Source of the DNA: Gemmatimonadales bacterium
GTDB taxonomy: Bacteria; Gemmatimonadota; Gemmatimonadetes; Gemmatimonadales; GWC2-71-9
DNA: 12,098 bases
NCBI GenBank assembly: GCA_030601605.1
Contig: JAUVTI010000042.1
Span: forward strand, 1-12,098
Direction of reading: 5' to 3'
Notes under the pieces: generated by a model
Told to the model about the DNA's origin: nothing
The model's database searches: none
What the model saw: only the letters and a program-made list of their open reading frames with translations
Shown: positions 1 to 6,232 of the stretch, piece by piece
Layout: each line of letters begins with the position of its first letter
How positions within the stretch are numbered: the first letter of the stretch is position 1
Position numbers and translations under genes: made by a program

Positions 1-2
1 AC

Positions 3-689
3 CTGAATCCCCTGGTGCCGCGCGTGCTGTGCGTGCTACGGCCGCTCAAGGTAGTGATCACGAACTGCCCCGAGGGGCAGGTCGAGGAGCTGGAGGCCCC
101 TTACTACCCGCGGGACATCCCCAAGGAGGGGTCGCGCACGCTGCCGTTCTCGCGCGAGCTCTACATCGAGCGGGACGACTTCATGGAGGACCCGCCCAGG
201 AAGTTCTTCCGGTTGGCGCCGGGCCGCGAGGTGCGGCTGCGCTACGGCTATTTCATCACGTGCGACGAAGTGATCAAGGACCCCGCCACCGGAGAGATAA
301 CTGAGCTGCGCTGCACCTACGATCCTGCGACGAAGGGCGGGGACGCGCCCGACGGCCGCAAGGTGAAGGGTACCATCCACTGGGTGTCGGCGGAGCACTC
401 GCTGCCGTGCGAGGTGCGGCTCTACGATCGCCTGTTCCTCGAGGCCGAGCCGGAGAATGTCGGGGAAGGGAAGGACTTCACCGACTGCGTGAATCCCCAG
501 TCACTCGTCGTGCTGAAGGAAAGCCGGATCGAGCCCAGCGTGGCCGACGACCCGCCGGGCACCCGCTACCAGTTCGAGCGGCGGGGCTACTTCATCAGCG
601 ACGTCGAGGACTCGAAGGCCGGCGCCCTCGTGTTCAATCGGACGGTGACACTCAGGGATACCTGGGCGAAGAGCGCGAAGAAGGCCTAA
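3..689 (+). CDS. glnS: Glutaminyl-tRNA synthetase, C-terminal part (5' end outside window)
   Basis: This is the C-terminal ~228 residues of glutaminyl-tRNA synthetase, the cytoplasmic class I enzyme that charges tRNA-Gln. The reading frame is open to the left edge. It starts LNPLVPRVL, matching the bacterial GlnRS segment just after the catalytic core (E. coli LNENAPRAM, from memory), so the GTG at 15 is an internal valine and not a start. What remains is the two beta-barrel anticodon-binding domain. Family landmarks are GSRTLPFSRELYIERDDF, RLAPGREVRLRYGY, DGRKVKGTIHWVSA, EVRLYDRLF, the closing FNRTVTLRDTWAK and a Lys-rich tail. No YqeY-like extension follows. The catalytic Rossmann fold with HIGH and KMSK-type motifs lies outside the window. 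The TAA stop (687-689) overlaps the stop of the convergent regulator gene. Identification as GlnRS, rather than GluRS, is secure from the C-terminal sequence. Confidence 0.96.
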   Translation: MNPLVPRVLCVLRPLKVVITNCPEGQVEELEAPYYPRDIPKEGSRTLPFSRELYIERDDFMEDPPRKFFRLAPGREVRLRYGYFITCDEVIKDPATGEITELRCTYDPATKGGDAPDGRKVKGTIHWVSAEHSLPCEVRLYDRLFLEAEPENVGEGKDFTDCVNPQSLVVLKESRIEPSVADDPPGTRYQFERRGYFISDVEDSKAGALVFNRTVTLRDTWAKSAKKA

Positions 690-1477
690 TCCGGCCGCAC
701 CAGCTCCAGCGCGACGTCAAGCGTGCGCAGCACTTCGTGCGGCGTGAACGGCTTGCGCAGCGTCGCCTGGGCGCCGAGCTGGCCGGCCACTGCCAGCGGA
801 TCTCCCGCACCGTACGCGCTTTTTCCCGCGACGGCTATCAGCCTGACGTCGGGAAACTCCTTGCGGCACGTCCCGATGAACTCGACCTCGGCCCGCGCGG
901 ACGAGATGTCCACGAAGACGACGTCGGTGGGATCCTCCCGGTAGGACGCCAATCCGGCAGCTCCGTCCCGAGCACCTACCACCTCATGGCCCGCGCTGCC
1001 GAGAATCGTGCGCAGGGCTTCGCGCACCTTCTCGTCCTCTGCGATCACCAGTGCGCGGGCCACTATGTAGTCGGGAAACGTGGAGCTGCGGTGGCACTCC
1101 GAGCAGCGTACCGTCCGGATCGTGTAGCCGTCTCCGGCGATCGGGTCGGCCATGGTGAGCGCGCCGTTGCAGCGGGGGCACTCGAACGGGAGCCGGGGGC
1201 TCACGATGAGCTTGCGGACCCGGACTACCTCGTCCCGGGAGTAGAGTTCGGGGCTCTTCTGTCGTCGGTCACTGATGCGGCGGTCCCAGCGCCGCCGCCT
1301 CCGTCCGGCACGCCGCACGTGCGCCCGGCGCTCCTTCCCGCTGCGGATCGGCCCCTCGGGGACCGGAGCGTCCTCTTGCTTGCGCCGGTCCTCGCCCGCG
1401 CGGCGGGCGCCCCGGCGGGGCGCTTCGTCCTTGCGCCGCTCTCCCTCGCGCCGCTCTTCTCTGCCTTCGTCAGTCAT
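686..1477 (-). CDS. Zinc-ribbon / receiver-domain protein (response-regulator-like) with Arg/Glu-rich N-terminus
   Basis: The protein has 263 residues from the ATG at 1477. Residues 1-75 are very rich in Arg and Glu, with clusters such as REERREGERRKDE, and look disordered. Residues 98-130 carry CPRC (C100, C103) and CSEC (C125, C128), a zinc-ribbon pattern. Residues 140-260 form a CheY-like receiver: an acidic pair (E147, D148), the phosphoacceptor D190 in VVFVDIS, and the conserved Lys K242 in LRKPF. The switch Thr/Ser expected after strand 4 is Ala (A217 in IAVAG). No DNA-binding or enzymatic output domain is present and no partner kinase is in the window. An in-frame GTG at 1513 would add 12 residues but has no ribosome binding site. 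The ATG at 1477 has GGGG seven bases upstream and a stronger GGAGGGGAG further out. The role is unknown; phospho-signalling is inferred from the receiver. Confidence 0.85.
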   Translation of the reverse strand: MTDEGREERREGERRKDEAPRRGARRAGEDRRKQEDAPVPEGPIRSGKERRAHVRRAGRRRRRWDRRISDRRQKSPELYSRDEVVRVRKLIVSPRLPFECPRCNGALTMADPIAGDGYTIRTVRCSECHRSSTFPDYIVARALVIAEDEKVREALRTILGSAGHEVVGARDGAAGLASYREDPTDVVFVDISSARAEVEFIGTCRKEFPDVRLIAVAGKSAYGAGDPLAVAGQLGAQATLRKPFTPHEVLRTLDVALELVRPD

Positions 1478-1514
1478 GTCTGTGCCCCGTGCTCCCCTCC
1501 GAGCTGACCGCACA

Positions 1515-1520
1515 ATTGTA
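1515..1520 (-). promoter_or_regulatory. Possible -10 element for the regulator gene
   Basis: On the - strand TACAAT (4 or 5 of 6 matches to a sigma-70 -10 box, depending on the consensus used) sits in an unusually AT-rich patch, CATACAATTGT, within otherwise GC-rich DNA. It lies about 37 bases upstream of the ATG at 1477, a sensible leader length. No good -35 box stands 16-18 bases upstream (best is GTCACC), so this is weak evidence. It would let the regulator be transcribed separately from DUF4153. Confidence 0.3.
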
Positions 1521-1529
1521 TGCGCACCC

Positions 1530-1550
1530 AGTCCGGTCGGTGACCGGGCT
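1530..1550 (-). terminator. Hairpin directly after the DUF4153 stop codon
   Basis: CCGGTC (1533-1538) and GACCGG (1542-1547) are perfect inverted repeats around a three-base loop. Two further pairs, AG/CT, extend the stem outside one mismatch (C-A as transcribed on the - strand). The stem begins at the last base of the DUF4153 TGA codon. No T-run follows, so it is not a canonical intrinsic terminator. It may stabilise the mRNA 3' end, attenuate read-through into the regulator gene or act as an operator. Confidence 0.4.
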
Positions 1551-3343
1551 CACTTGATCCGCACGTATGCGGTGGCGCTCAGTGAGCTGAGCACCGGCCC
1601 GGTTTCCGAGCGCACCCCCGAAATCGCCGTTATGTAGATGGCGATGCGAGCGGCATCGGTCTCTGCCGTCGCCCGCAGCGTGTCCCGTGGGATGGCTCCA
1701 TCACCCTCGGCCATCTGGTGGACCGCCGCACGCTCGAGTAGCGGCAGGAGCGGCACCCCGATGAGCCTCTCTCCCGCGGAAAGCAGTTGCACCTCCATGC
1801 CTGCTGAATCGAACGCCAGCACTGCCTGTCCCGTGACGACCGCCGAGTCGTGCAGTAGTCCGTCCAAGTACAGGGTGTAGTCGTAGTCCGCTATTGGGAT
1901 CGGCTCGGCGGTCTGTTGCGCGAAGTAGTTGAAGTGCTCCTCGGTGCCGCGCTGCGAGCGATCCACGTATCCCAGCCCGAGGTAGGCCACGATGAGGCGC
2001 ACCCTCTCCTCGGCCTGCCCGGAGCGAGAGGGCCCGGTGCCGGAGGTGTCGATGGCCGCCAGCTGTCCCCCGAACCAATCCTCGATCGATCCCGTACCGT
2101 GTGTCTCGAGCAAGTAGCGCAGTATCGCGCTGACCTCACGGCGGTCGAGGAACTCCACCGCCGTGGAGGCCTGCCGGATCGTCCCCTCCTCCAGCATCCC
2201 GTTGCGAGTGAGGATCTCCTCCAGCCGGTGCGTCTGGCTGCGCCGCGACGTGGCGTATGGCGACCACGGGCCGGCGAAGGTAGCCAGCGCCAGCACACAC
2301 AGAGAGGCCGGAATGAGGATGATCCTCTTCGAGCCGCGCAGCGTGTAGTACACCGCGATGCCGGCGAGCCAGATCGAGAGGATGGTCAGGAAGTAGCGCC
2401 GCTCGGTCACACCGTACTGGCCCACCCGCTGCCAGATTGCGAGCCACAACATCACGATGGCGGGTAGCAGCGCGATCCAGAACCACCGCGCGTAGCTGCC
2501 GACCCAGCGGTTCTCCTCACGCTCCCGCACCGGGTGGACGAGCAGTAGCGCCAGGATCCCGGCCGAGGCCACGCCCGAGACCAGCCATCCGATCCAGCCG
2601 GAGGGCCACTCCCACGTGACGATGACCTTCACCATGTACGCGGTGAGGATTGCGATGTAGACCGTCACGATCGGCAGCAACACGTACTGCGTGAAGACCT
2701 TCACCTCGGCGGGGTAGTCCTCACTCCGTTCCAGCACGGCGAAGTCCCGCGGCACGCCGCCCAGGAAGAACCAGGTGTTGAACAGGAAGAAGAGCACCAC
2801 CATTGCCTGGCCGTAGCGCTCCCCCGGGATGTCCATCCCGAACAGCACTTCTACGGCCCGCAGCGCGATGGCGAGTCCGGTCCACAGCACCAAGGAGAAG
2901 AGTCCCGCCGTCACCGCCCGAAGGAGCAGCGCCCGGTTGTACTGCCAAAAGCCGTTGGGCTCGTTGCGGCCGGCGTAGGGCAGGAACGCCACGAGCAGGT
3001 GGAACGCGACGCTGAGCTGCCAGAACCGTATCCACGCGACCGGCTCGGACCAGTTCGGCCACAGCAGGAAGAATGTCAGCAGCACGAGCGCGCCGCCGAC
3101 CCCCGCGCCGATCCGGCGGCGGCCATGCCACCCGCGGCGCTCGGCCCACAGCGTCAGCGCGAGCAACAGCGGGAAACCGAGCACCGCGCTCATCTCGGCC
3201 CGCTCCCAGATGGGGTGGTTGGGTTGCTCGATGTTGAGGATGCCGGCGACCGTGGCGATCACGGCAGCGCCGAGAACGAATGGGAAACGCGCAGCCGTCT
3301 GCTGCGCAGAACCGATCAACCGTTGGATGGACGGGAACCGCAT
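1550..3343 (-). CDS. DUF4153-type polytopic membrane protein
   Basis: A 597-residue inner-membrane protein. About eleven hydrophobic segments fill residues 20-360, and a soluble, non-membrane region fills ~365-597. The stretch FNTWFFLGGVPRDF, followed by a long helix (QYVLLPIVTVYIAILTAYMV) and RYFLTILSIWLAGIAVYYTL, matches my recollection of the DUF4153 family, known from Bacteroidota and related phyla and without a defined function. Few candidate catalytic residues stand out. The ATG at 3343 is preferred over the in-frame GTG at 3349 because GGGGAGGG (3351-3358) is spaced correctly for the ATG and too close to the GTG. The start lies 35 bp after the TonB receptor stop, so the two are likely one transcript. 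The C-terminal domain is of unknown fold; it contains acidic patches and the segment DYDYTLYLDGLLHDSAVV. Confidence 0.82.
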   Translation of the reverse strand: MRFPSIQRLIGSAQQTAARFPFVLGAAVIATVAGILNIEQPNHPIWERAEMSAVLGFPLLLALTLWAERRGWHGRRRIGAGVGGALVLLTFFLLWPNWSEPVAWIRFWQLSVAFHLLVAFLPYAGRNEPNGFWQYNRALLLRAVTAGLFSLVLWTGLAIALRAVEVLFGMDIPGERYGQAMVVLFFLFNTWFFLGGVPRDFAVLERSEDYPAEVKVFTQYVLLPIVTVYIAILTAYMVKVIVTWEWPSGWIGWLVSGVASAGILALLLVHPVREREENRWVGSYARWFWIALLPAIVMLWLAIWQRVGQYGVTERRYFLTILSIWLAGIAVYYTLRGSKRIILIPASLCVLALATFAGPWSPYATSRRSQTHRLEEILTRNGMLEEGTIRQASTAVEFLDRREVSAILRYLLETHGTGSIEDWFGGQLAAIDTSGTGPSRSGQAEERVRLIVAYLGLGYVDRSQRGTEEHFNYFAQQTAEPIPIADYDYTLYLDGLLHDSAVVTGQAVLAFDSAGMEVQLLSAGERLIGVPLLPLLERAAVHQMAEGDGAIPRDTLRATAETDAARIAIYITAISGVRSETGPVLSSLSATAYVRIK

Positions 3344-3350
3344 CGTCACG

Positions 3351-3358
3351 CCCTCCCC
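3351..3358 (-). promoter_or_regulatory. Ribosome binding site deciding the DUF4153 start
   Basis: GGGGAGGG on the - strand contains GGAGG eight bases before the ATG at 3343, but only two bases before the upstream GTG at 3349. It therefore selects the ATG. Confidence 0.6.
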
Positions 3359-3378
3359 TCGCCCGGGTTACCTGCGCG

Positions 3379-6048
3379 CTACAACGCCGCGCGCAGCCTC
3401 AGTGTCACCAGCCTCCCGATCGCCGCTCCTCCGACGAACTCCCGATGGACGTTGTCGAACAGGTTGAAGGCGCTCAGGACCAACAGCAGGTCGCGCCGCC
3501 ATGGGAATTGGTAGCCCACCGCCGCGTCGAACACGGCGTAGCCATCCACGACCCCGGCGTAGACGCCCGAATTGACGGGGAAGCTCTCCACCACTCGCGC
3601 GCGGACCTGGCCGTTGAGTCCCACCCGGTCATCGCGGTAGAGCAGGGCGAAGGAGCCCTTGTTGGTCGGTGCGTTGAGCGGGATGGTATCGATCGCGCCG
3701 AGCGGGGTCTCCAGTGGGAACTGGTTGCTGCTCACCCAGGAGTAGGTGCCCCTGACCGCGAAGTGGCGCGTCAGGAAGGCCGTCACGTCGAAATCGGCGC
3801 CCCAGAACTTGATCTTCCCCAAGTTGCGGTACGTGATCATGATGTCCCACGGGTCGAACGCCTCTTCGGGTGTCACGGTCCCCACGGGCAGCTGCGACAG
3901 GAGCACCGCGAGAATCAGAGCCGAATCCGCGGGCACGTAGTTCTGAAGGTACCTTGCCAGCGAAGACACGTCGTAGAACGCGTTGGGTGTCTCGGCCCGC
4001 TCGGCGCCGATGAAGTCGTTCTTCCAGGTGTGGTACACGTTCGCGGAGACCATGAACGCGCGCGCTATCACCCCTTGGTATCCGAGCTCCAGCGTGTTGG
4101 TGATCGTGGGGCGGAGAGCGGGAATGTCCTGCACTCCCCTGACGGGCTCGAACGTGCCGTTGGAGACGTCCAGCCGCTTGAGGTCGGTAGCCACTTCGGC
4201 GCCGGTCGGAGCCGGAATGGCGGAGAGGTCTATCCCCAGGTTGGCCAGCGAGTCCACCAGGGAACCCCACACCAGAGTCGCGTCCAGCGGAATGTAGCTG
4301 CCCGGTCCCCCGAGGCTCTCGGGCGTGAGCGGCGATCTCATGCACAGGCCGTTGCAATCGCGGCGGAAGTTGAACCCGGTCTCCGGTACGCCCTCCACCC
4401 ACACGGCGTAGGGAAGGGTCAGGCCCCCGAACGGCGGCGGGGCGCCGGCCGGAATGCTCAGGGAGTCCGCAAACAGATCCAGGAACAGGTTGTTCGTGGT
4501 CGGAGTGCTGAACGCCCGGTTGTACGTGAACCGCACGGTCTGGGATTGCGTGGGGTGGTACAGCAGCGCTGCCCGCGGTGACACCACCAGGTTCGCGAGC
4601 CGGTTGCTGTGGTCCACCCGGGCCGCCGCGACCAGCTCGAGGCTGCGGGTCAGCGCCGTCTCAGTGTAGAGATAGGCACCCAGTTCGTTGATGTTGTCGT
4701 CGTCCTCGTTCCGCCCTGTGATGGTGCTGTCGGTGCGCGGGACCGTGGCTTGCGCGCTCAGCCCGTACGTGAGGTTCACGCTGGAGCCCAGCATGCTGCC
4801 ATACTGCACCTGCCCCACCACCATGTACGACTTCTCAACGACCTGGTTGCCGTTGCGCAGCAGGTAGGTGTCGCCGGCGTTGTTGAGGTTGAAGAAGGCC
4901 TGGGCAAACAGACGGCCGTGAGTCACGCGCGACTGGGCGTAGAAGTAGTCCGCGTTCTTGAATTGTGCGGCGCCCACGGGCGTGAGGTCCACGCTACTGA
5001 TCAGGTTGTTCGCCCCCACGGACGTGATCCAGGAGGTCCGCTCGGTCGGCCGCCACTCGAACTGGAAGTCACCAGACACCCGTGCGTTCTTGGGCTCGCG
5101 CGCGCCGATGCGCAGTGTGTCCGGATCGGCGCCGTCTGCGATGGCTTCAAGCCGCTTGGACGCCTCTACCGGATCCACGTGGACCCAGTCGGTGCCGTTC
5201 AGGTACTGGGCCGAGATCTTGAACCCGAACTCCTGTCCCAGCCGGGACGCGTGGCGCACCTGGCCGTAGAACAGGGAACGGCCGCCGCCGGTGAGGCTGA
5301 CGACCGTACCGGGCGAGTCCATCGGGGGCGAAGTGATGAAGTGCAGCACTCCGTTCGCGGTGTTGGGGCCGTACAGCGCCGAGCCCGGTCCGCGCACGAG
5401 CTCGATGCGGGTAATATCCTCGTTCGTGATGGGGATGGTGTTGTAGACGTTGATTCTGATTGACGGCACGGCCGCGTAGCGGAAGTCGGTGAGGACTAGG
5501 AGTGCGCCGGAGGCCACGTTGTTGAAGCCCCGCACCACTACCTCTTGCTGGGTGAGGCCAGTCTGGGCGTAATCCACCGCCGACTCCCCGGCCACGAAGT
5601 CCACGGCTGTCAACTCGGTGCGCGCCACGATCTCCTGGGTCTCGATCGCCGATACCGACGCGGCGGCGTCGAGCACCGTCTGCTCGGTGCGGGCGGCGGA
5701 CACCACGACCGGGTTGAGGGCGTAGGCGAGCGGAATCATCCCGATGTCGAGCCGAAGCGGCTCCTCCGCCGTCAGCTCCACGTCCCACACTTGCCGCACC
5801 CGGTAGTCGATGCGCGTGAAGACGACCCGATAGCGGCCGGGTTCCAGGGCGCTGATGCTGAACCGCCCGTCCTCGTCGGTGACGGTCTCCGCCACGACCG
5901 AGATTCCCCTGAACAACTCGACGCGCACTCCGTTCACCGCCGTGCCGGCGACCGAGTCGGTGATCGTGCCCGAGAACGAAGCCTGTTGGGCGGCCGCCGC
6001 GGTGGCGGACGCCAGCATGAACAGGAGGAGAATCAGTATCCGTCTCAT
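3379..6048 (-). CDS. TonB-dependent outer-membrane receptor with N-terminal carboxypeptidase-regulatory-like domain
   Basis: The protein has 889 residues and imports an unknown ligand across the outer membrane using TonB energy. A signal peptide (MRRILILLLF through ATAAAA, cleavage near residue 20) is followed by a carboxypeptidase-regulatory-like beta-sandwich (about 24-105, SGTITDSVAGTAVNGVRVEL to ALEPGRYRVVF). Next come a TonB-box-like LNPVVVSA (111-118) and a plug domain (about 120-240) with VVVRGFNN and RIELVRGPGSALYGPNTANG. Alternating aromatic strands of a 22-strand barrel run to the end, including the family segment NLFDNVHREFVGGAAIGR. A large extracellular loop contains C565 and C569 (DCNGLC), probably a disulfide. 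The last residues, TLRLRAAL, end in Leu instead of the usual terminal aromatic. GAGGAG lies three bases before the ATG. No SusD partner is adjacent, so a polysaccharide-utilisation role is not supported. The ligand cannot be read from the sequence. Confidence 0.95.
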   Translation of the reverse strand: MRRILILLLFMLASATAAAAQQASFSGTITDSVAGTAVNGVRVELFRGISVVAETVTDEDGRFSISALEPGRYRVVFTRIDYRVRQVWDVELTAEEPLRLDIGMIPLAYALNPVVVSAARTEQTVLDAAASVSAIETQEIVARTELTAVDFVAGESAVDYAQTGLTQQEVVVRGFNNVASGALLVLTDFRYAAVPSIRINVYNTIPITNEDITRIELVRGPGSALYGPNTANGVLHFITSPPMDSPGTVVSLTGGGRSLFYGQVRHASRLGQEFGFKISAQYLNGTDWVHVDPVEASKRLEAIADGADPDTLRIGAREPKNARVSGDFQFEWRPTERTSWITSVGANNLISSVDLTPVGAAQFKNADYFYAQSRVTHGRLFAQAFFNLNNAGDTYLLRNGNQVVEKSYMVVGQVQYGSMLGSSVNLTYGLSAQATVPRTDSTITGRNEDDDNINELGAYLYTETALTRSLELVAAARVDHSNRLANLVVSPRAALLYHPTQSQTVRFTYNRAFSTPTTNNLFLDLFADSLSIPAGAPPPFGGLTLPYAVWVEGVPETGFNFRRDCNGLCMRSPLTPESLGGPGSYIPLDATLVWGSLVDSLANLGIDLSAIPAPTGAEVATDLKRLDVSNGTFEPVRGVQDIPALRPTITNTLELGYQGVIARAFMVSANVYHTWKNDFIGAERAETPNAFYDVSSLARYLQNYVPADSALILAVLLSQLPVGTVTPEEAFDPWDIMITYRNLGKIKFWGADFDVTAFLTRHFAVRGTYSWVSSNQFPLETPLGAIDTIPLNAPTNKGSFALLYRDDRVGLNGQVRARVVESFPVNSGVYAGVVDGYAVFDAAVGYQFPWRRDLLLVLSAFNLFDNVHREFVGGAAIGRLVTLRLRAAL

Positions 6049-6055
6049 AGGCTCC

Positions 6056-6145
6056 TCATGTGGTGCCAGCGTCCCGAATCCGCTGACGCTGCCCCTCGGT
6101 GAGCATGTCGTGCGCGACCACCTCGCGCACGATGCGGGCTGGCAT
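6056..6145 (-). CDS. Possible small ORF (29 aa) coupled to the TonB receptor gene
   Basis: A short frame reads MPARIVREVVAHDMLTEGQR and nine further residues, ending RIRDAGTT. It stops eight bases before the receptor ATG, so the receptor's GAGGAG ribosome binding site overlaps the stop. The frame is open back to a TGA near 6191, and GTG codons at 6166 or 6157 could start it instead. Counted by hand over 36 codons from 6166, GC by codon position is about 78, 44 and 86 percent, the pattern of real coding DNA in a high-GC genome. The start is uncertain and the ribosome binding site is poor. I do not recognise the product. It may be a true small protein or the surviving tail of a lost gene. Confidence 0.35.
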   Translation of the reverse strand: MPARIVREVVAHDMLTEGQRQRIRDAGTT

Positions 6146-6164
6146 GAGGGTGTCCACCTGCCCC

Positions 6165-6194
6165 ACGCTACGGCTTGCGGGGCTCCCCCGTCAA
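6165..6194 (-). promoter_or_regulatory. Weak promoter-like pair upstream of the TonB receptor
   Basis: On the - strand TTGACG (6189-6194, 5 of 6 to the -35 consensus) is followed after 18 bases by TAGCGT (6165-6170, 3 of 6 to the -10 consensus). The spacer contains GGGGAGCCCC, a small inverted repeat. It would start transcription about 110 bases before the receptor ATG. This is the only candidate I found in the 184-base gap 6049-6232. Confidence 0.25.
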
Positions 6195-6203
6195 GTTGAG
6201 GCG

Positions 6204-6227
6204 CCCGAGGGACTTGGCGCTCTCGGG
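6204..6227 (-). terminator. Hairpin after the DUF2723 gene
   Basis: CCCGAG (6204-6209) and CTCGGG (6222-6227) are perfect inverted repeats around a 12-base loop, five bases beyond the stop of the DUF2723 gene. Outer bases AGGC and GCCT can extend the structure with internal mismatches. No T-run follows on the - strand, so termination would need Rho, or the stem may protect the 3' end. Confidence 0.35.
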
Positions 6228-6232
6228 AGAGC

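Noticed and set aside
15..17. GTG at 15 as the start of a 224-residue protein
   Set aside because: The preceding codons LNPL continue the conserved GlnRS sequence, so the gene is truncated by the window edge.
407..1507. Long + strand open frame (366 codons) across the end of glnS and the regulator
   Set aside because: It overlaps two confidently identified genes, has Arg/Pro/Gly-rich shadow composition and no recognisable domain. It is antisense noise of high-GC DNA.
1530..1552. Bacterial SECIS element making DUF4153-regulator a selenoprotein
   Set aside because: The loop is only three bases and about eight bases from the TGA, unlike known bSECIS geometry. DUF4153 is complete without read-through. 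Kept only as a low-interest finding.
3280..4581. 433-codon + strand frame opposite the TonB receptor
   Set aside because: The - strand frame is a complete receptor with signal peptide, plug and barrel. The + strand translation shows His/Arg/Val-rich antisense composition and no motif.
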